NCBI RefSeq assembly: GCF_043290135.1
Contig: NC_134710.1
Coordinates: forward strand, 318,640,616-318,704,615
Source: Rhipicephalus microplus
Lineage: Eukaryota > Arthropoda > Arachnida > Ixodida > Ixodidae
DNA length: 64,000 nt
Direction: 5' to 3'
Shown piece after piece: positions 58,172 through 64,000 of the stretch. The position numbers and the translations under genes were made by a program. How positions within the stretch are numbered: position 1 is the first letter of the stretch; each line of letters opens with the position of its first letter. The notes beneath the pieces are model-generated. The model had not been told where the DNA came from. It saw nothing but the letters and a program-made list of their open reading frames with translations, and made no database searches.

Positions 58172-59060
58172 AATCAGGAAATGTTTAGTAATCTTACCGA
58201 TTCCAAAAAACATGCACCCCGAACATCACAAAGCAAGGAGAGCTGAAAGAGCGAAAAATATACATAACAACGTAAAAGATTTACCGGAAACAACATACGT
58301 AGACGCGGCCAAATACAAAGGAAATGACAACATGACTATAGCAGTAGCGGACTACAAAGGAAATCATAAGGTCAGCGGCTCGGTGAGAACGAGCTTTGCA
58401 GAAGAGGCGGAGGAAGCAGCTATTGCAATGGCCATAGCATCCACCTCGACTTCACTCATTGTTAGCGACTAGCAGACGGCTGTGAGAAACTTTGCACGAG
58501 GGCGAATATCCCAAATAGCTTCAAGAATATTGGTTGGATGCAAAGACCAACGAACAATAGAAATAGTCTGGGCACCCGCTCACTCCTCCTTGCCCGGCAA
58601 TGAGGCTGCACACCAGACAGCTCGAGGACTTACAGACCGAGCCTCTGGATTGCCCTGGTCGAACGGGGAGGACGATGAGAGATTTGAGCGGATGACCACT
58701 TACAGAGATATTACACAGTATTACAGGCTAAGCAGGAAAATTTATCCTCCCGCACACTCGTCATTGAACAAAGGACAGGCGGTGGCGTGGCGCCTACTCC
58801 AGACCCACACGTTTCCTAGTCCGGTAACAATGAACCGCTGCGTGCCGGAACTTCATTCGGACAAGCGTAAATTTTGCCACAACAGGGCGGACTTGAGCCA
58901 CATTTTATGGGCATGCCCGCAGGCCCCCATGAGAGGCGAATTTCCAGACGGGAGTGGATGGGATGCCGCGCTCCTCAGCTCTGACTCTCAATTACAATCC
59001 CGCTTAATACGGCAGGCCGAAGACGCCGCCAGGGCCCATGGGATCATGGCCGTCGTCTAG
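58130..59060 (+). pseudogene. I-clade LINE ORF2 C-terminal part: RNase H and knuckle
   Basis: After the frameshift the frame reads NMHPEHHKARRAERAKNIHN, then RNase H motifs TTYVDAAKYKG (Asp), AEEAEEAAIAMAIA (Glu) and LIVSD at a TAG (58470-58472). The motif then continues as QTAVRNFARG, IEIVWAPAHSSLPGNEAAH (the conserved His) and a C-terminal CHNRADLSHILWAC zinc-binding motif. One frameshift and one nonsense codon inactivate it. Confidence 0.9.
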
Positions 59061-59145
59061 GTTTGGTCCTCCCTTCTCCTCTCGCACCTGAAAGGGGAAG
59101 AGGATTTTTCTGCTAATTAAATAAAGTTTGTTCACAAGAGAGATG

Positions 59146-61838
59146 TATTCTGCTTAAACAATGGGGACAATCATATGTGCAAAGAAGGAACTTCATGTAA
59201 CACTGGAGACAAACGGTATGGACCTCACCAGAACACAGAGGAGAAACATTATGCACATTATCGCACTAACCCAACCTCTGTCCATGTGAAATGCGAGCTG
59301 TTCGTACCTTATAATAATAACCAAGTAGCTTGAGATGCGTTATTCTTTATGGAGCAAGCTATGCTTACTCATTTTTATTGATTGTATTTTAACACACCTA
59401 TTAAAAGAATAAAGGCATGGACAAGAACATAGGTAGAAAATTTCATTGGACACATGCTGGACTAACAACTGCAAGTCTCCAATTAGAATATGTTTTACAG
59501 CAATCGCAAATGTTAGTATGGTCGGGCTGCATGCACCCCTTGTATGCAGATTTTTAGGTCCTATCGAGGAGGTTAAACTCTCAAACAAGTTGGCAGATAG
59601 AAGAGAAATGTAGGCAAAAAGGACAAAGTTCAGTCTTCATATATGTTTTATTTGTTGGGTTGCGCATTCAGCTGCTAGAGAGAGATGCTAAAAAGCACTA
59701 TGCATGCGCGAATGCTACCTTTTTTTGTATTCTTCAGATAGTATTTCGTTTGTTTACCGCTTGTCTTACGTAATACTTCTATGGGCTCTATTGCCTCCTC
59801 AGCTGCGCTTTCTTTTTTTTTCCAATATGAGCGAACTCACCCAGTTTTACACTAGTTTACATATCAATATACCTTCTATGCGGACTGTAACAAGCCACGT
59901 CTGTTAATATATGCGCACGATGTGCAGTAGTTGTTTAAATTACTGTACATCGAGTAATGCGAGCAGCATATAATCTCACAGACCGAAGAAAGAATCAGCA
60001 TGACCATGTGACCTGATTTTGTCAGCACTTGCCAGTAGTATCACATGGCCTAACTCGCCCACGCAGTCGCTTCATGCAATTGACGGTGAACTCGAACTGG
60101 TCGGCCCCGCGCCGACAACGTATATCTGAGTCTTTCCTTCAGCTGCGCACGGCGCTGTATTAAATATTGCTGCAGCGACCTTTTAAAGCTTTCGGTACCG
60201 ACGGTCCAAGAAGAGCGTGCCAAAGTCATAGTTGCTTTCGTAGTTTCTTCTACAGTAGAAAGGTTGGCTTCTTCGCACAAAAGGCTTGCTTTGAAAACGT
60301 AGAACGATCCATTGCCTGGTTTGCGAGGGGTAGCTAGCTTTCTATTCCTTCGAATCGACCAACGAACGAACGAGTAATGTCACCACACTAACGATACACA
60401 GAACTGTTCAGCGACGAATGAAATGCAGAAGTGTACCGAATACGAAATACTGGCAACGCCGCACACACGCAGGGGCAGCGATGAAGAATCTCGGAACGAT
60501 GGCTGCCGTAGACTTTGCTTCTGTGAAGCGAGCGTGCGCTCCCCGAACAGACGCCACCGGCGTACCCTTTCAGCATACCCGAGGCACGGCCGCTCGATGA
60601 AACACGCACGGCGCAGCAGCGCCCGAGCTGCCCAAGCGTCTGGCACATCCAGTGCGCCCACAGAACACCTAGTGCGCCCGCGTGCTTTCGCATTCATAGT
60701 TTCCTGGTGAATACTCTAGAGGCGCTGCTGTAGCTGCTGAGAGAGGAGGTAGAAGCGAAGGGGTGCGGTTGGCGCTACTAGAGTGTACTAGAATGGGGGA
60801 GTGGGTCCACTGAAGGCTCCACGCTGAGGCGTTTTTTTCGGAAAATCCAGGTGGCGCTACCATCGCCTTCACCTGAAGACTTAGCCGTGGTTGCCATGGT
60901 TACAAGTCCCCTTTGCCACGCGGTTCGCGACGGGTGGGTAGTCTGATAGTTCGCGCGGTTCGCGTGCTGCTCGCGCGTCTGGCGCAGTCTCGCAGCGTTG
61001 TTGCTTCGTTCGTGCGTGCATGGCCGTGAACGGCGTCGCACCGTGCTTCCGCGCCAGTTCAACAAAATCTAAATGTTTATATTGCGAAACGCCCTGCTCG
61101 TATAGGTAGTCACGCACGCAAGTACCGTGATTTCCACGGTAATTGTTTACAATCAAGAGCGTAAGTTGAATTTGGCTTTTGCGAAAACGTACGCATCGAA
61201 AGTGTAATATGAGCATTAACTGCGATGCTTTTAAAAATGTCAATATAACTGGGATATATAAGTAAGTTTGCGTTTGGTGCAAATTTAGACTCACGGCAGC
61301 AAATTGAATATGATGCAAGACTAAAGTTACCAGCTGTTATCACGAGAATTAAAGCTAAAGTATGCGAACCCTTCTGCAAATTTGCAGCTATTCGTTAGGG
61401 ACGCGTGATATTATTGAAAAACTGAACCAGTCCTGTTGCGATTACGTGAGGGTGTTGGCAAAGGAAGTTTAGTCACATCGGACGGCAACTGTGCTATTCG
61501 TAGGAAATGACTTATAGGGCGGACGCACGTCCGTCGCGGTGGTTTTATGATGAGTTTTTGTTCGGCATCTAGTGCTGGTATACGTTGTAGGTATTAATGA
61601 AATATGTTATATTTTACCTTTTCTCTTCGTGCCTGCGGTACGTGTCCATGCAAACATTTGCTCGAAACATGAACGTGTTTTCACCTATAGATAGGAAGTC
61701 TGAAAGACACCAATAAAGAAGTGATATGCGCAAAATATTTTATTTTAAATTGACTGCGCAAGCTTTTCGCATAAATATAAAAAACAAAATAAATATCATC
61801 GAAAGACTTCGACACCGTCGCTCAAGGAACGTCAGGCT
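59146..61838. other. Non-coding interval with a short inverted repeat
   Basis: No gene supported. About 60707-60790 is bounded by an imperfect inverted repeat (ATACTCTAGAGGCGCTG and GGCGCTACTAGAGTGT), probably a small MITE. GC-rich overlapping open frames at 60380-60710 have no domain. The minus-strand polyadenylation signal AATAAA at 61744-61739 serves the gene that ends at 61839. Confidence 0.45.
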
Positions 61839-64000
61839 CTATGTTGTCCTGCTAAGCTTTAAGTGTTTTGCTCTCGCTCGTTTCGAAGCGTTTTCCCTGT
61901 TCATTCCCTTCACTAAGAAGTGAAGGCGAGTGAGCACGTAGAACGAAACGAGCTTTGTGCTCACTGCATCTTTGTGGTCTGGACAGCCGACCGCTTTCGA
62001 GTTCAGAAAATTAGTTTTCACCAATGAAAGGATGTCAGAGATGCTATCTGTGTGCAACATGGAAACACTGAAACATTCAGTAAACAAGTTTTCAAGTGAG
62101 GCAATGAAATCATACAGCTGTCGTGAGGGGTACAGAAGTCCACCCCAGTCGCATTGCTCCGTGAATTGCGAAGGGAGCTGTTCAGCAACCGCGACAGCTT
62201 TCTCAAACAGAAGCACTTCTTTGCATTGTACGCATGCCAACTTCAATACACACTTTCTGGCCACGTACCCTGCTGTGTAGTAAATGAGTCTCGAGTCACT
62301 CTTCTCCAAAGTCACATCGATGTGGTCAGCAAACTTTTCTGGCATCGTGGCAATCGTGCTTTCGACCTCGCCAAGTTTTCCCTGTGATATAAGATCATCA
62401 ATTTTTTTGTGCGTGACCTTTAGACCCTGTCTGTCATGCACAGTGACAAGAGCGTTTATCATGTCAGGGTTTGCGTTTGCGCTGTCCACACTGTGCGCCA
62501 AGTTATAAAAGGACAAGCAGTTGACGGTTATTAGAAACTCATCCGGAGAGGGGTGCGCGTTGCAGCCACTTGACTGGCGAACGATGCCGAAGAAATGTTC
62601 CACGGGATCGGTGCTAAGTCGAGATGTCATGAGATATTTGAATCCAACGCTCTCTGTCAGGTACTTCAGCAATGAAAGGGTATTTGCTATAGTGACCCTA
62701 AAACCTATGGCAGTGGACTCGCTGAGAAAGTGCCGCTTGTTGTCACTGAATGATTCCCAGTCATTCAGGAAGTCCAGAAAATTGGACAGGAATGCCACGT
62801 CTGTAGAAGCTGGTCTCAGCGCTTCGGCCCGAAACCTGGAAGTCATCACGGTGATCAGTCGTTGGATCTTCCTGCAAAATAAACAAAAAGAATGTATGTC
62901 AGAAGAGCGCTCATCATGCGTTTGAGATGTTTACGATTACACTTAATTCATTTGGAACGTAGGCGCAACTCACGAGAAGAACAGCTGAGTTGCCTCGATG
63001 CTGCCACACCTTCTCTCGATGTCCTCCTTGTAGAAGGCCAGGCCCCGTAGGACATATGGACCGAATAGTTGGAAGGCGAAAGGGGTTCTCATCTTCTCAA
63101 ATGAGTTTGGTTCCAGATGCGTCTCGGTCAAATTGGGCATAACTTTCAGTGTCCTAACACTTCTGTCTAGAAGGTACGCCTCCCGAACCGGATGCACAGA
63201 CACCTAGAAATATAGGTTGAGGTAATGCAATGTATGCAAAAAACACAATCTTTGTAAAATGTCAACCATGAATCTATACGTACCAATCCGTCTGGTGTTG
63301 CAAAGCCTTTCTGGAGAAGACCATTCCTGAGGCATTTTAGCAGATGCGGGAAATCGGAGATAAAGTGCAATTTCCTCATCTCGTCGACAGGATGCTGTAT
63401 GGCGCCATTTATTTTCTTCGATGACGCCGACACCCCCGCTAGCTTCCACATTTTTCGATTCCAGGGGGCTCCGTCACAAGTGATGTGGTCGACGAACAAG
63501 CCCGCCTGTTCCACGAGGATGGTAGCTTCCATGAGAATTTTCAATAAAATGTCTCCTCTCACATTTCCTTTTGTCGCAAAAACGCCCACAATTTGGCTCC
63601 ATTTTCCAGCGAAAGGCACAAACATGATGACCATGCCGTGATCACATTGCTGGTACTTGTCTTCGGGCTTCGTAAATTCTCCAAGGTCCACGAAGCCTTG
63701 AATCTGGCCAGACGCCGTCACATTGAAATGTTCTGACAATTTCATTTCGTCCACCAATAGTCCGCCGTGTCTTTCGAGGTCTGACATGCTCGCGGTTTTT
63801 TTCTTTAGAGTGTTCATTACTGCTTGATTAAAACCGAAGGCCGACTCGTATGACCTCAAGTATCTTTTCAAAGTAGTGTTGCTGGGCATCATGAGAATTT
63901 CGTTCTTTCTGATGTGCTGATAAAGCCGGGGACTCTTTAGTTTCATGAGTAAACACTCGAGGATCCACTCCTGATTGTAGCGCATGCCCTGCTTGCTGGT
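61839..64000 (-). CDS. P-element/THAP9-like transposase, intact, 5' part outside window
   Basis: Exons 64000-63284 (open to the edge), 63203-62974 and 62871-61839, with donors GTACGT and GTGAGT and acceptors TTTCTAG and TTTTGCAG. Phases agree, giving 659 residues without a stop or frameshift. Motifs: LLVDEMKLSEHF (catalytic Asp), ITCDGAPWNRKMW (second Asp), FISDFPHLLKCLRNGL (GTP-binding-region counterpart), STDPVEHFFGIVRQSSGCN (catalytic Glu), then YYTAGYVARKC and CVQCKE near the C-terminus, as in THAP9. Stop at 61841-61839; AATAAA about 95 bp downstream. The N-terminal THAP region lies beyond the window. It may be a recently active P-type transposon or a domesticated gene; terminal repeats are not visible on the 3' side. 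Confidence 0.88.

Larger units (their letters stand above)
53340..59145 (+). mobile_element. I-clade LINE, near full length
   Basis: 5' UTR from about 53340-53380, ORF1 53674-55505 (broken), ORF2 55526 to about 59060 (endonuclease-RT intact, RNase H broken). The short 3' UTR has AATAAA at 59120-59125. RNase H downstream of RT plus a CCHC-rich ORF1 place it in the I superfamily (I/Nimb-like). Only 20 nt separate ORF1 stop from ORF2 start, which suggests coupled translation. Ends are approximate and no target duplication was identified. Confidence 0.9.

Overview
This is eukaryotic DNA, almost certainly from a hard tick. Evidence: spliced genes with GT/AG introns, several copies of a tRNA-headed SINE that matches the Ruka family of metastriate ticks, a tRNA-Gly-like SINE, and CR1-like and I-clade LINEs, Ty3/gypsy, BEL/Pao, Tigger/pogo, P-element and TTAA-flanked MITE sequences packed together. 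No bacterial operon, CRISPR array or functional tRNA was found. Most of the window is transposon-derived; host coding sequence is sparse and lies in small exons.

Layout. 1-4930: non-coding DNA with two Ruka SINEs (one with an 11-bp target duplication), a tRNA-Gly-like SINE and a CCTTGAAA-rich repeat. 4931-17866: a nested stack. A Tigger-like DNA transposon remnant is split by gypsy element A (5039-17200). A is in turn split by an opposite-strand gypsy element B (6658-11582) with a SCAN-like gag and protease-integrase order but no reverse transcriptase, and by a 1357-bp TTAA MITE (12296-13652). 18421-20460: an unrecognised terminal exon, an orphan BEL/Pao gag fragment and a second TTAA MITE. 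20571-28807 (minus): a host gene that can be assembled from six exons with consistent phases, a 234-aa homologue of human C1orf131 (DUF4602, a small-subunit ribosome-biogenesis factor); its 7.2-kb intron holds a third MITE. 28905-31765 (minus): a CR1-like LINE that has lost its reverse-transcriptase core. 32115-32820: an I-clade LINE tail with an in-frame 105-bp tandem duplication. 33782-38632 (minus): two exons of a probable coiled-coil nuclear protein gene; the intron between them carries a long fold-back repeat, a tRNA-like SINE and a nearly complete Tigger transposon (35852-38069).

40711-45460 (minus): a near full-length CR1-like LINE with an intact esterase-bearing ORF1 and an ORF2 broken mainly at homopolymers. 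45644-51584 (plus): a ten-exon THAP/P-element (THAP9-like) transposase gene, now a pseudogene, whose linker is built from six consecutive symmetric phase 1-1 mini-exons. 53340-59145 (plus): a near full-length I-clade LINE whose ORF1 is broken by a 38-nt palindromic insertion. 61839-64000 (minus): the 3' part of a second P-element-like transposase gene, uninterrupted over 659 codons, with two introns and a polyadenylation signal, running off the window edge.

The most noteworthy signals are the hidden DUF4602 gene and its fragment stranded inside the nested retrotransposons, the RT-less Gmr1-like element, the mini-exon array of the THAP transposase, the intact P-like gene at the edge, and two independent snap-back (template-switch) palindromes inside retroelements. 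Everything was read by eye; family names are from motif recognition, not database searches.
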